Part shown: positions 12,276-24,223 of the stretch, piece after piece
Layout: every line of letters begins with the position of its first letter
Numbering within the stretch: the first letter of the stretch is position 1
Assembly: GCF_043641665.1 (NCBI RefSeq)
Contig: NC_092186.1
Coordinates: forward strand, 20,826,501 to 20,890,500
Source: Enoplosus armatus
Lineage: Eukaryota > Chordata > Actinopteri > Centrarchiformes > Enoplosidae
Direction: 5' to 3'
DNA length: 64,000 bases
Notes under the pieces: model-generated
The model's database searches: none
The model's input: the letters and a program-made list of their open reading frames with translations, nothing else
Told to the model about the DNA's origin: nothing
Position numbers and translations under genes: made by a program

Positions 12276-14630
12276 TAGTGTATTTCATTTGTTATTGAGA
12301 TATAGACATACAGTAACCAAATAGTAAATTCAAATATCCTCAACAGGCAGCTGAATGGTATTCATCAAAACTCAATGCCAGTTTCAAAGTTCACTACATT
12401 CACAGGTTTCTCACTGTCAGTGTGCAACTTGCCATCTGGTCACAGCCTTTCATCCATTTCATATCTGACCTTTGCCTTACGACATACAGAAGTATTTTGC
12501 CTCGGGTTGCCTCTCTCCCCTACATGTGATGTCCTCGCTGGCAGCATGCTGTCTTTGTCTGTGTCCACCCCTCCCGCCCTCCCGATAACCACTGATATGC
12601 CATCAACAATGTGAAGTGATGAACGGTGAAGTCAGCGGTGGTTGGCGCTGAAAACGAAAACAGTCTGGGGGTGTGGAGTTAGGAAGAAGTGAGCTTACCA
12701 GACTCGCTACTCATCTCTGCTTGAGCTACATTAACCGCATCTAGCATAACACATCCAAATCTCCAATCCAAGTTGTCTACAGTTGACTTGCATTGTGGGT
12801 AATGTAGGTGTCAGGTTTTCACAAGGAAGAAGAATGTGTGGGGGAGAAAAAGTCAACATCTCTGGTTCTGCTGCATCGATTTTTTAAGAACTGTTCATCG
12901 GGTCTCTGACAATGTTATAGAAGTGAAATGCTAAATTAACTGAATGCACCACTTGGTCAGCTGAAGATGTTTCTGTTTATACGTTTTAAAATGAACTATA
13001 GATTTGAGAATTTAACATTTAACATTGTGTTTTCAGAATCATGATTTTCTCTCATACATTGAGCCAGAACAACTGAGCAGAACTGTTTCAGACAATCTAC
13101 ATTTGTGATTATGTCATTTGAATCTATGTGACAAGTGGCTTCCAGTGGGTCAGTGCCAGTGCTTCTCGTGCGGAGGTGGCTGACGCCAGCTCACAGTTGA
13201 CCCCAGTTCCTGCCACCTGCAAGGCGTCACGTAACTCCGGTCTCGGCTCACGGCCTCCACACCGGGTCTGGTTGCAGAGAGGTCCAGAAGCGGTCAGAGG
13301 GAAAACACACACTGAAGTCTCCTGATCTTCTCCCACACCAGGGCCCACGGCCTGCTCATGCTCATTACACCCGCACAAAGCAAGATGTGCTCCCCCGCTC
13401 GATCTCATAGACCGGGACCTGAGCATGCCACACATTGATGCACAAGGGAATAATAATACTCACCCTCGGGCAACTGACAGTGGAGAAAACAAACAATGTG
13501 CACACACAATTAGGTCATTTTCATGTCGTGACAGGCCAAATCCCTCTGACAGGACGGGAAATCCTACGCTTGGTCCTTTGAAGTACAGGACAAAGATTAT
13601 GAGATGGACGAGGAGCTGTCCACTAGGTTCAGTTGAGATGACAAGTGATGCACATAACTTAATTAATGTGATTTCCTCGCTTATGTCTGTGGTTTTGTGT
13701 TTAAAACACAAATCGTCCAGCGTGAGGGGAGAGAGTAAATGTGCTCTCTGTATCGGTTGAGAGAAATGTGTGAATGGATGGGAACATTTAGCTTGTCATT
13801 GTCTGTGTTGAGAAGGGATGATGCCCGGCGGTCTGACTCACCACTCTGTGCCGGCAGTCACGTCAACAGTCCTTCCACCATGTTTGTTTTGGAAGGGGTA
13901 CCCTAGAAAATAACTTTATTCCTTTGTTGGTGCTGCTGAGGCAAGGTTTCCTGTACGCGTTTGGACTGGGCGCTAATCTTCACACCTCATATACAGTAAA
14001 ACGGTCTTTTTATCCGTCTGTACCTTTTCCCGGCAATGCTTACACCAGCTAATGGAAAGTTTTAGGGGTGTGCATAACACCACAGACTCGTTTTGCTGGT
14101 GTACTGGATAGCAAAGACACACTTCTTGCAGCTGTCAGTAGTTCAAACTCCGATGGCTGAGAGATGAGGGTAGGAGAGTGTGTCGCACAATTGCTCCTGC
14201 AGAGGACCCTGCCTCTGTGTCCACAACGTCAGCCAGGGGTATGAGGTTGGGACTCAGAACCAGTTCTCAAACGTCAAAAACATTTACATGAAGTACTACA
14301 CTCCGACCCCATCTAGCACACCTGAAGTGCGGCTTTTTAGTTTAGAGGCTTGGTGCTGACCTCAAGAAGGAACAGACTGTCTGATAAGAGGTCTGAGAAG
14401 CTTCTGCTAATGAGATACAATCATTGTTTCACTTCTGAACAGAGATAACAAAAGATGAAGCTGGACATCAGCCATAGCGATGTGCGAGCGATATCAGCCT
14501 TAATGTGTTGTTACGCAACGTTTATGTTTAGTAAAACCATTGAATATTCCTTGCTCCTCTTATGACGGAATATGCAGAAAAACATCAAAAGTAAATGGGA
14601 TAAAAAGTCGGGAGAGACTGAATTTTTTTT

Positions 14631-14668
14631 TATATATATATATGTATAAATATATACATGTATATACT
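14631..14668. repeat. (TA)n tract
   Basis: TATA dinucleotides with GTA and CATG interruptions following a T run. Confidence 0.9.
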
Positions 14669-16043
14669 GTATCCCATCAGGTTTGAGAGGCTGTAATGTT
14701 TTTTAAAGGAGTAATAAGAAACGTAATCTAAAATCAACACAAAGCTGTTGCTGGGAATACTGTGGTAGACTGTAGAAGACATTCTTACTTTGCTTCAGGA
14801 ATATGAACTTTTTCATCTAATTAACAGACATAGTCATAGTGAGAAGCTCCTGATCTGTTCCTCTTCAACTGATTTCCTGAATCTCACATATTATCTGTGT
14901 ACCAGGAGATCATGCCATGTTGCCTCACGGCATGCAGACCTCCTCGAGTCTGACAAGCGTCTACATGTTTCATCTGATTTGAGCGGAAGCCAAGAACAGC
15001 CGTGCTTGCAATTTTTAAAATGCTGTTAATCTTGAGACAAGTTAATTGTTTCGTCATCTCGAGAAAATAATGAATTCTTTATCAATTCTGTAAAGCCTGC
15101 CTGAGGCCATAACAGGATATTTACCCTTGATAACAGAAGTGCTGCACGGTTGGGAAGAAGTGGCACTTGTTCATAGAGCGTCAAATCCATGTTGTGTAGA
15201 AAGATGTTTCAGCCTCTTGCTGGTGTTTCCTTACTTAAAATGATCATTTTACAGACATTACAACTACCACTGTTGTCATCTTTCTTCGTGAAATGAAGCC
15301 AAGCTTTGGACCGTTTCTTCTGTCATCATGGCTCCTTCTTGTTGCAAGTTTCCACCAGCGTAGATGCATGAGTTTGACGCCATTGTCTTGCAATGTGCAA
15401 CAGTCAGAAAAACGTGCCGGCATCGATAAAAGGAATTGATAAGCTCGGAGGCAAAGGTTTTCGATGGATTGGACAATTGGAACTGGTTCTCAAGTGGAAA
15501 CAGGTTTCTATTCCCATGCCTACTTATCAGAGATCAGAAGTGCCATGCCAGCATGCATAGATGGCGTCTTGACAACTAATTTAAGCTGAAAATGTCAAAT
15601 CAAGAAGTACAACAAACGAACAGGAAGACACAATGCAGAAATTGCATGACAGAAATATCATGTGGTGCAGAAATATCATGATTTTTGATGATGAAGTTGG
15701 CCTGTATTTTTATGACAAAATATTGTCTTGCCCTCCTAATTTCTGTTACCATACAAATACGGAAAACTAATTTGGAAAAGTGTAGAGGTGAAATTAATTT
15801 ACGTAGCCGTCATATATTACACCTACATTAAAATATCTGTGGGATGTGGAAGATGTGGAAGATTTGGAAGATTTAGCGAACTGTGTGAGTTCTTAACGGC
15901 AGTGTGTCATTGATTGTCCGAGGAGCAACAGACTGTACTGTAAAAGCTTGTTTAATCCCGGGGCATCAATCAGAGAGTCACAAAGTGAAAATAACAACAA
16001 CATCAGGTGATTTCTGAGAAATGTGCTCCATTTCCTGGAAGCA

Positions 16044-16049
16044 TTTATT
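16044..16049 (-). terminator. ptgs2: Candidate ptgs2 polyadenylation signal
   Basis: TTTATT on the plus strand reads AATAAA on the gene strand, about 630 nt past the stop. It is the first canonical hexamer I find after the stop. Later sites further left are possible. Confidence 0.5.
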
Positions 16050-16493
16050 AGTGTTGCAAGTCAATAGGCATTGAGAACAAAATAAAAAAAACTAGAATTT
16101 CTATAGAGCGACAATTCTGAACAACAGTGCAGCTTAGACTCAGAGTTATTATTGTCAGTTCAATTTACCCAAGCCGATATGCAGATTGAAGAAATCAGTA
16201 AAACAATACTGAAATAGGAATGCACTTTGCTTTGTGTTAAATGATATCAAGAGAGTCAAGCTCAGTCATTTAAGTTCACCGTGAACGTCACTACTGTACT
16301 GTGCTACTGTATCACTGTCTGCATAACAGATCACTGTGGTGTACAGGGACAGCCATACAACTGTATGAACATAAATTTACATTAGAAGTGTGACGTACGC
16401 TACTATGTAGTTCAACCAGGGTGTAAACTAACCTTCAAGTATCAATTAGCAGTGACTGAGGTCATTACTGTAACAATAACTTATAATACAATG

Positions 16494-16645
16494 AATATTT
16501 AAATAAATAAACACAACAACAGACTTTTGTTAACCAGACAAAAATATAAAAATATCAGTATAAAAAAAAAGGTGTGTTGCACTTTCTCATGTTATGTTAT
16601 AAATAGAAGACAATAAATACAAAAATAAATAAATAAATAAATACA
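16494..16645 (-). promoter_or_regulatory. ptgs2: AU-rich element cluster in the ptgs2 3' UTR
   Basis: On the minus strand, starting about 35 nt after the stop, there are four overlapping ATTTA pentamers (16626-16642), with further copies at 16614-16618, 16600-16604 and 16500-16508. Overlapping AUUUA is a class II ARE. Mammalian COX-2 has such a cluster in the first part of its 3' UTR, where HuR and TTP control mRNA stability and translation. Presence is seen; function is inferred from the family. Confidence 0.85.
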
Positions 16646-16676
16646 TATATTAGAAACTAATAGAATAAAAAAAAAA

Positions 16677-17089
16677 TTAGAGCTCAGTAGTCCTTTTTTT
16701 CAAAATGACTGTGGGGTTGATATCACTGCTGCGCGAGTGGGATGTGCTTGAGTTGATGATCATGGACCCCGTCTCTTCAACGTCGGGCACATGAAAGGAT
16801 GCCACTGGACAGGGGCCCCGGACGTTATTGCAGACGAGCTTCTGCAGGGAGGCGGTGTTGACGATGTCAAAGCCTGCGCTGCCTCCGAATGTGCTGGGCT
16901 TCCAGTACTCCGGGGAGCAGATGGGGTTTCCCATTAAGCCCTTAAGAGAGAAAGGGGCCCCCATCTCCACCATGGTCTCCCCAAAGATGGCGTTAGGCCT
17001 GGGTTTCTCCACCAACAGACCCGGGTAGAGCTCCACAGCGTCGATGTGTCCATACATCTCCTCGAGCACTGCAGCCATTTCTTTCTCTC
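16677..17089 (-). CDS. ptgs2: ptgs2 exon 10: C-terminal coding exon
   Basis: This exon encodes residues 472-608 and the stop. [13 protein letters not shown] contains the serine acetylated by aspirin in mammals (Ser519 here), and [10 protein letters not shown] carries the COX-2-type valine (Val512). After the catalytic domain comes an insert with an NSS sequon, a Ser/Arg-rich stretch and [15 protein letters not shown]. The insert is present in COX-2 but not COX-1 and acts as a degradation signal in mammals. This is strong evidence for paralogue class 2. Confidence 0.95.
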
Positions 17090-20000
17090 CTGAGTTACAC
17101 AAAGGAGGAAATAGTTTTAGTTTTAGCGCCTCAATCTGGCTTCTCTCGCACGCTCACACAGCTGCAAAGCTTGCTGCTAGTCTAAATATGAGCTCTGTGT
17201 TTTGACTGATTCAAATCCAGCAAGTAGTAGATAAAAATGATCTCTCTTGTTGTCTTTACGTCTTTCTTCTTCGTGTCTCTCTTACAAGCATGCACACTCT
17301 GATATTTCTCTCTCCTCTCATACATCACAGTTAGTTTTTAATCAACAGTAATTCCTCTTTTCTTGTGAAACGAAATCTACTGCTCTGAGGCAGGAGGCCT
17401 CTCCTGTCTGTTTATGTCTTGCTCTGTGATGACAATCTGCTTACACTATCTCAAGATGAAATGAACATCTGGTTCTTTGAGTCACGGAAATAAATCCCTT
17501 ACCTCCAAAGCTGCTGGGGACCAAAGCTGAGTCCAAACCACTTCTTTAATAATAAGTAATCTATGACATAAGCTTTGATCTCTAGCGTCTGGGCGTGTTT
17601 TTCGAGCTCGCATCTCATTCCTACAATCAGCTCATGACAATGTTATTAATAATAAAAGAATAATGTGGCCTGAGGCAACAATTCCTTTTACTTCAGGTTG
17701 ATAATAACCTCTTCACTAATCATCTGATATCACCCTTTCCACCAGCAAGTATTTTATTTTTGTAAGTGATCTTTGCCTCACCTGTCATTTCTTCAAAAGA
17801 GCTGTAGGGCTTCATGGAGAATCGTTTCCTGTAGGCGTTCAGAGACTGGTAGCGCATCTTTCTGCTGTTTTCAATGGACTTAATGGCCACATACATGATA
17901 GGCCCTGGGACGTTTCGGCCACCAGCAACCTAAAAAATGAATGAGACGTCAGTTAATCAGCCTTAAAGCAGTGACAGTAACCGTGGTGTTACAATCTAAA
18001 TCTAAGTGCTGCTACTGGAGCTCAAAACAGTTCTTACCCGCCCAGCAATCTGCTTGGTAAACGACTCCACAAGGTTGCCGATGCCGTGCTCAGTCACCAC
18101 AGAGGTGTTGAAGACAAACTGTTTGTAATTGTAATTCTTCTCCTCAATGTGGAAAGTATCAGGCATCAGTGGGTGCCAGTGGTACAGGGTGTTGAACTCG
18201 GATGAAATGCGGTTCTGGTACTGGAAGCGTTGGTTGAACAGCAGCTCGGGGTCAAACTTGAGCTTGAAGTGATAGCCGCTCAGGTGCTGCACGTAGTCCT
18301 CGATCACAATCTTGATGGTCTCTCCTGCAGGACGAATGATCAAATATTTTATATAATGCAGATATTATAGGTGCTTAAACTCCTCGTACAATGTGTTTTG
18401 CTTTTTGTTACTTTACTTAGATGTTTCAGCTTCACTGTACTTTTTTTAAACGTGGCAGTTTGCTTTTTTGGGGAAAATCCATATCAGACACTTATGATAA
18501 ACATCAGTTATGTATTAAAACATGTTTGGAGGAGATCTTTAAATTATTTTGGAGATAATTTGACTGTAATAGTTCCGCAGTGAATTTTTGACATGAAAAA
18601 CAAAACATTTCCTCTTCCTCACGTCTTTCAGTAAATCCTGTTTCTCAAAGTAGAGCTCAAATGCTCCACTGTGTGCAACAGGGTTGCTAGTTGGTGATTA
18701 CCAAAATAAAAAGTACAACTTCCTCTTTCGTAACTCCCATGGTAACTACATCAATACCATGACAAGTGCATTGTGTGCCTTTGTTGTTATTATTTCGACT
18801 TTATTCTCCCAGCTACATTACAGCTAATGTTTTTAAACATTTTATGCAGTTGTCATAATCTCATAAACTCACCAATCAGAATGAGCCGTGCGGTCTGGAA
18901 GAGTCTTTCGTCATCCCAGTCGGGGTGGACCTCCTTCAACACATCACAGACCCGGTTATGTTCCCGTAGCCAGATGGTGGCGTACATCATCAGGCCGGGG
19001 ACCAGGCCGAACGCCTCGTGGCCCACAACAAAGCGGTGAGAGTCAGGAACATGGGGAGGGTAGTGCATGTCAGCGCCCACTTCCTTTACTGTTGGGGGGT
19101 ACACCTCGCCGTCTATGATCTGCAGAGTTACACAAGAGAGGAAGCAACTGTTAGACACTTGTGTGGTCTGAAGAATTTGGCTGTTTAAACTACCGTGCAG
19201 CTGTTTCTTCTCATACCTGATATTTAAGCTTGCCATCCTTCAAGAGTCTGAGCTTGTGTTGCCTCTCCAGGTTGTCTCCATAAATGTGGTTGAGGTCCAC
19301 CTGAAAGCAAAAACAACACCATTAGCACATGCATTAATCAATTATTCTTTCATAACTGTGGCCTCTGTGTCTCTCTTTCCTGACTAAAGTCTGATGGGGC
19401 TTGAAATCTGCTTACCCCGTGACCTTGAGCTACGGTAAAAGCAGGTCCTTTCTTCATATCAGTTTTGAAGAACTGGTGGGTGAAATGCTGCGCAAAGAAT
19501 GCAAACATCAGACTGGTGCCCTGCGGGTCCGGGATAAACTGTCTTCTCATCAGGAGCTTCTCAGCCAGTAGCTTAGCATCAGGTAGCTCCTTTTTACCTG
19601 GGGAAACAATTAAGAACATTACAGTAAGCATACAAGACTATCATACAGAACCAAGCCAGTCTAATTTGGATAACAAACATGAACGTGATTAAAAAGTGAT
19701 GATTTACTTGTTGGAAAAGCTTTAACTGAGGTTTATTGTCATTGTAAATTCCTGAGACACAATTAATGTAAAAATTTGAAAAAAGCGGTTTCATGTTCCT
19801 TAGTTTTGGCTTGCTGGGACAGGTTTTGCTGTTCCCCCTCTGCACATTTCCACTCTTCCAGTCCAGCAGAAGGGATAATTTCAATGTGTGCACTTCCCCT
19901 GATGTAATGGGGCCAAGCCACTCTTGCTCAGTATTCAAGAATCTAAGAAAACTGGTTCTCCAAAGTCAGAGAGAGTGTACTCACCTACAACACCCATAGG

Positions 20001-21023
20001 GGTTGGGCAATCCTCTGATACAGGGGGGAGGGTGCGTGTATAGTAGGAAAGATTGGAATAGGCCTCCCAGCTTTTGTAACCATAATCTGCATTGAAAGTT
20101 GGAGGACTGTCAATCAAGTGGGATCGGGCTAGAGAAAAAAAAAAAAAGCATTTCATTATTAGTATATTCGCCACAACTGCTTCTCTACAACCTGCTGTAC
20201 AAATTATTGGATGTTTTATGAGGCAGTTTCCAATCTGTCTTCTCAGTGTTGCCTTCAGCTAGAGACACTTACATGTCAGCACATATCTCATGATGGCATC
20301 CCTGAGAAACGAGATGTTGTTGATGATGTTCCAGAAGCCCTTGAAGTGGGTGAGAAGGTGGTGGACGGTGTTGGGCGACGGCTTCAGGGAGATCTTGACC
20401 CAGGTGAGGAACTCGGCTGTAGAGGCCCGCAGGGAAAATGAATTATTGAACAAATCACCACAACATACACATCCTGATTTTAGATTCACCTCACTTGTGC
20501 CATTCATACTTACGTTCTGTGCAGTTCTGTCCGTAATATCCTGTGCGTGTGCAGTCACACTCATAATTATCTGTTCCAAGCGCTGTGCAAACGCCCTTGT
20601 TCTGGCATGGGTCTGAGCAACATGGGTTACCTGTAACAGACAATGTTGGGCGGTTACAGACAATTCCCTTTAGATACCAACACAAATCTGTTAGCCCAAA
20701 CCACTATAATATATTAAATCTCTGAGACAATGAAATCATAGTTTAATGGTATTTTTAACCTTTTCGTGTTATAGACTATATATATATATTTCTTATGAAA
20801 TCCATATAAACATAATGTCAGTGGTTTATAATTACATCAGTGACTTCTGATATAAAAATGATACAAAAATGAATATAAAACTTTACACCTAAAACCAAAC
20901 TTTTAAAGACTGCGAGAGTCTGGTGAAGCTGTCAGATATAGTTTTCTGGTTCTTCTACTTACCCCCTTCGCAGACAAGAAACCCCAGTGCCAAGAGGGAA
21001 ACTGCAAAAGTGAGCCTGTTCAT
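16677..21023 (-). CDS. ptgs2: Prostaglandin G/H synthase 2 (cyclooxygenase-2), complete, 10 coding exons
   Basis: Converts arachidonate to PGG2 and PGH2 at the ER and nuclear membrane. Coding exons in transcript order: 20963-21023, 20514-20630, 20273-20416, 19985-20128, 19416-19597, 19217-19300, 18873-19119, 18038-18324, 17782-17929, 16677-17089. All introns are GT-AG, phases agree, and the frame runs 608 aa to TAA. Internal exon lengths (117, 144, 144, 182, 84, 247, 287, 148) equal those I recall for human PTGS2. Visible parts are a signal peptide, EGF module, membrane-binding region, distal heme His196, catalytic Tyr374 with proximal His377 in YHWH, Arg109, the aspirin-type Ser519, and Val512, which matches the COX-2 (not COX-1) side pocket. 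The C-terminus keeps the COX-2-specific insert and ends in TTEL, an ER-retention variant. Teleosts carry ptgs2a and ptgs2b; I cannot assign which this is. It lies head to head with pla2g4a. Confidence 0.97.
18038..18324 (-). CDS. ptgs2: ptgs2 exon 8: cyclooxygenase active-site exon
   Basis: This 287-nt exon encodes residues 327-422. It carries the motif [12 protein letters not shown], containing the radical-forming tyrosine (Tyr374; 385 in ovine COX-1 numbering) and the proximal heme ligand His377. The stretch [19 protein letters not shown] just after the acceptor is essentially invariant across vertebrate COX enzymes. An N-glycosylation sequon (NTS) lies near residue 396. Confidence 0.95.
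20514..21023 (-). CDS. ptgs2: ptgs2 exons 1-2: signal peptide and EGF module
   Basis: Exon 1 coding part (20963-21023) starts at the ATG at 21023-21021 and encodes a hydrophobic signal peptide ([18 protein letters not shown]). It ends in phase 1 at a GTAAGT donor. Exon 2 (20514-20630) follows a pyrimidine-ACAG acceptor and encodes the EGF-like dimerisation module, residues about 22-58, with six cysteines and the conserved NPCCS start. This start is chosen because no upstream in-frame ATG fits a signal peptide and the CRE/TATA pair lies about 125-150 bp upstream of it. Confidence 0.95.
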
Positions 21024-21146
21024 ACTCCAACGAATTTTCTCGGATCTTCTCTTTCTTTCCTTCTCTCTCTCTCTCTCCTGTCCTCCGCGGTTGTGTCGCT
21101 CTGAGGCTGACTCTTTGAATGTCTGGGAGTTGCTCAGCGGTGCACG

Positions 21147-21174
21147 TTTATATGCCTGCAGAGGGCTGACGTCA
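21147..21174 (-). promoter_or_regulatory. ptgs2: ptgs2 core promoter: TATA box and consensus CRE
   Basis: The gene strand reads TATAAA at 21152-21147 and the palindromic CRE TGACGTCA at 21167-21174, 14 bp further upstream. The TATA box predicts a start near 21115-21125 and a 5' UTR of about 95-100 nt. Mammalian COX-2 promoters have the same TATA-plus-CRE arrangement, bound by CREB/ATF/AP-1; here the CRE is a perfect octamer. Confidence 0.8.
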
Positions 21175-22140
21175 CCTGTAGCTCCGTATGAATGATACAG
21201 ACGTGTCTGTGAACACAACCTACGAAAGTAATTGATTAGTAACACATAATGAGGAATATTTGTTCTTTCACAATCCCCACTGAAATATGGAGGATTGTAT
21301 TTTGTGTCTCTTCTTTTTTTTTTTTGGCACCAAACAGATTTTTCATCTTCCTTTTCATTCTTTTTCAACGGAATTCTTTAAGTGGAAAATATTGAAATGA
21401 ATTTATAACAAAAAGCCCGAAAAGACATCTTTCATATGTTGTTGCTGTATTTCTCCCCCTGCAAACGGCACGTTATAAAATATGGGACATGGAGAAATGC
21501 ATCGCATTATCTTATTTACTTTACTTTTTATTTATCTTTTAAGTGCAATAGAAAACGGCCACTTGTACAATATTAAAGATACGTCTTAAATAGATGACTG
21601 TCCCCTGAATGTCTTAATTATATAAACTATATTTCCACAAGAGGACGACTATAATTCAAGATAATGATATAATTTAATTTGACATAAAAGATCTACAACC
21701 TATATAACTTGCCACGGAACAAACATACAGAAATAAAAACATGAAATCTATTTGTTCTATTTAATCAATGAGAAATTACCGGTTGATGTATAAGAGATGA
21801 GGTAGTGAAATACTTTATGGGCTGTATGAAACCTGTAGAGCCACGGGTCTCTGTTGGCATTCAGTCCAGGCAGAGCAGTCTCTCTTTTTTTTATTGTCTA
21901 ATTAATTCTTACTTATGTGCTCAAGGTGGCAACACCGCATGGGAAAAGAGAGAGGCACTTTATTGAATTATAATTGTGTCAAACCCAACTATAAAACCCA
22001 AAGGGTCTGTTGCTTAAAACACGGACTGGAAAAAAACCGCAGATTGACCCAAAAGGGAATGTTTGAGTAAAATGCGCAGCGTCACCCCTGTGTCATGTTC
22101 TAAGTAATCCACAAACTGTTAGCTGTTTATTCTCGCAACA
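21175..22140. other. ptgs2 / pla2g4a intergenic control region
   Basis: About 1 kb separates the ptgs2 CRE from the GC-rich block taken as pla2g4a exon 1. I see no reading frame with coding character. The DNA is AT-rich and unique-looking, with poly-T at 21310-21322 and 21885-21893. I could not pick out convincing NF-kB or C/EBP sites by eye. Confidence 0.5.
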
Positions 22141-22149
22141 AGATCAGTC

Positions 22150-22510
22150 TTACGCGCCCTCACGTGGACGTCATTGCGCACTGGTGCGCGTTTGGAGAGC
22201 TGCCGTCCGCCGCAGCTTCCTCCGCTGACTCAAAATTCTCAATCTCAATTCCTTCCTGCCTTTCAAGTTAACATTTTGACCCGAAGGTTCTCTTCGTGTT
22301 CTCCGTGCGGTTCGTGTGCGCTAGCCTTTCATCTGGAAGTTTGCCACCGCAAGCTGCGATCCCCCCTGAGACGACTGCCGGGTGTGCGCACACTGTGCAT
22401 CTGCGGAGAAGCACCTCCTCCAGCTCCAGTCCTGCAGTGGTGGAACGACGCTCTCGATGAGCATGACACACTTTTCAGGAGTTATGAGTTGATAGCGCTC
22501 TCCAGTTAAG
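22150..22510 (+). other. pla2g4a: Probable non-coding first exon and promoter of pla2g4a
   Basis: This GC-richer block (about 22140-22510) stands out from AT-rich surroundings. It ends at a strong donor, AAG|GTACGT at 22511. A non-coding first exon upstream of the ATG exon is the rule for vertebrate PLA2G4A. The transcription start cannot be fixed: no TATA box was seen. An open frame of 111 codons runs through here, but it resembles nothing and is probably chance in GC-rich DNA. Confidence 0.45.
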
Positions 22511-23565
22511 GTACGTTTCCATTTTCCTTTCTTTTCAAGATACAGCGTTTTTGCAAATAGGATCGCACAGGAATTTGGAGAGGAAGGTGTGCGCCAGTAA
22601 CTGTTGCTGGAGGTGGTTTAAGCAGCGTCTTCGTGAACAGTTCCCTTTACACAACTCAGAGGATAAGGAAACTGAAAACGCGCTAGCACTTACAGACAAA
22701 TGATACTTTATTAATCCAGCTGTAACCCTGTATCAAGCGCCAAATCAGAGCGAACAGATGCAGTTAGTTGCCTGTAAGAGCGTAAAGTCTTTATACTCAT
22801 AAATATTTCCTTATTTTTCCCTTTTTTTTTGTATACCATGTTTTATGTTTTCACCAATGCAAATGAATAGCTTACACGATCATCTCTATTGCCTTACATT
22901 ATCTGAGGCTAGAACATTACCTATCATCGTATGGTGCAAACTCGTACCATCAGGCCTTCCCAGAGCTGACCTTGTTCTGCCCAGCCAATAAGAATCAGGC
23001 AAAACCTGTTTATAGTGGCCTAATAACAAGTTTTCAATGAAGCCTATAATCCACATAAGAGTTACAGTACTGTACTACTACTTCTACTGTAATGACTTTT
23101 CCCTGGAATATTTCTTTTGGGAAATGCACAGCGATTCATAGAGATAATCTTTTTTTTTCTTTTGTTTTTTTTTTTTAACCTTTAACCCTTTATCTGTCAC
23201 GACTCAGGCAGGAATACACTTGCACAGCAGCAGGCTTACTATATGACTTCAAAACCTATAATTACTTCAGCTGTTTTGCATCACGGCTGGTTGCTGTGTC
23301 CTTTTCACACTTTGCGTCCTCATATGAACATTTAGCGCTGTGAAGTCTCTGGGTTCTGTTGGCACACACACAGGACTCAGCAGCCTGCATGCACTCATTG
23401 TACGCTGCAGAACAAGGGCCGAGTGAGCTGGCACCTTCAAAAAGTTGGACCACTGAGGCAAACTACGTGACCACACAGACTCTCTACGTGCTCACAGTCC
23501 CCTCAGTAATGACACGCTTTGGTGAACAGCTGAGAAAAGACTCGCTGACCTTGATATGCTATCAC

Positions 23566-23568
<3 letters not shown>

Positions 23569-23601
<33 letters not shown>

Positions 23602-23749
23602 TGAATGCAAATTTCTTATCAACATGTGTGTGTTCAACCATCATAAAGAGAAAGTCTTAATGTTGCTAAAAATAATCATCTCACCACCTCTTCTGCAAAT
23701 GCAACATGAGACTGTGCAGTATGTTACACACACACACACACACACACAC
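23569..23749. repeat. Two (CA)n microsatellites
   Basis: (CA) runs at 23569-23599 and 23726-23749, both in pla2g4a intron 1. Confidence 0.95.
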
Positions 23750-24107
23750 GGCATCTTTGTTCGTCATATCAGTCACATTTGGCATAGATACTTCTCTTTT
23801 TACTGGCATCTTTCTCTACGTATGGATGTGGTGTACTTACACTCACACACCTAAAGGGTTGCTATTGGCTCAGTCGTCCTATCATGCGTTTGTGGCTCAG
23901 CACACTTCCCCTTGCCTGTGTCAAGATGTAAAAGGCGTCACTGATATTTCAAAAGGAGCTTTTATAAGAGGGTGCAAAATGCCACATCAATGTTTTTAAT
24001 TTCAAAGCATCACATATTTGAGCGTGTGTTTTTTCCATGCAAATGTTGTCTGTCTGTTAAAGCTGCACTGCTACATTTGCACTGATATTAAGCAGTTTTA
24101 TTTCCAG

Positions 24108-24223
24108 GCTCCAAATGCTCCACTTCCCGACTGAGATGTTCTCCTGAGTTTAAGTTCACATCGTGACGAAAGCTTTCCGGAGAATTACTCACCTGACAAC
24201 ACGCCATGGCTTCCAATATAATT
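24108..24223 (+). CDS. pla2g4a: pla2g4a exon 2: start codon exon
   Basis: A TTTCCAG acceptor ends at 24107. A well-placed ATG (acgccATGg) at 24206 opens six codons (MASNII) before GTGAGT at 24224. The next exon begins in phase 0 with VEQQFSHKF, matching the human join ...HI-IVEHQYSHKF; human has five more residues here. Coding part is 24206-24223. Chosen by context and splice sites only. Confidence 0.6.

Larger units (their letters stand above)
1..16043. other. 16-kb intergenic region 3' of ptgs2, no gene identified
   Basis: No exon-like series was found on either strand. The region is AT-rich with several microsatellites and recognisable fish repeats (listed separately). Remaining stretches, for example 2200-3700, 5350-8100, 8700-10050, 10150-11690 and 12300-16040, show nothing I can name. 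Open frames here are short, lack splice context and have no family resemblance. Confidence 0.6.

Noticed and set aside
13124..13435. Opposed open frames of 103 (minus) and 65 (plus) codons
   Set aside because: GC-richer patch with frames on both strands, no splice partners and no resemblance to any family I know; probably chance.
22174..22509. 111-codon open frame upstream of pla2g4a
   Set aside because: It lies in the GC-rich presumed non-coding first exon, has no recognisable domain, and is more simply explained by few stop codons in GC-rich DNA.
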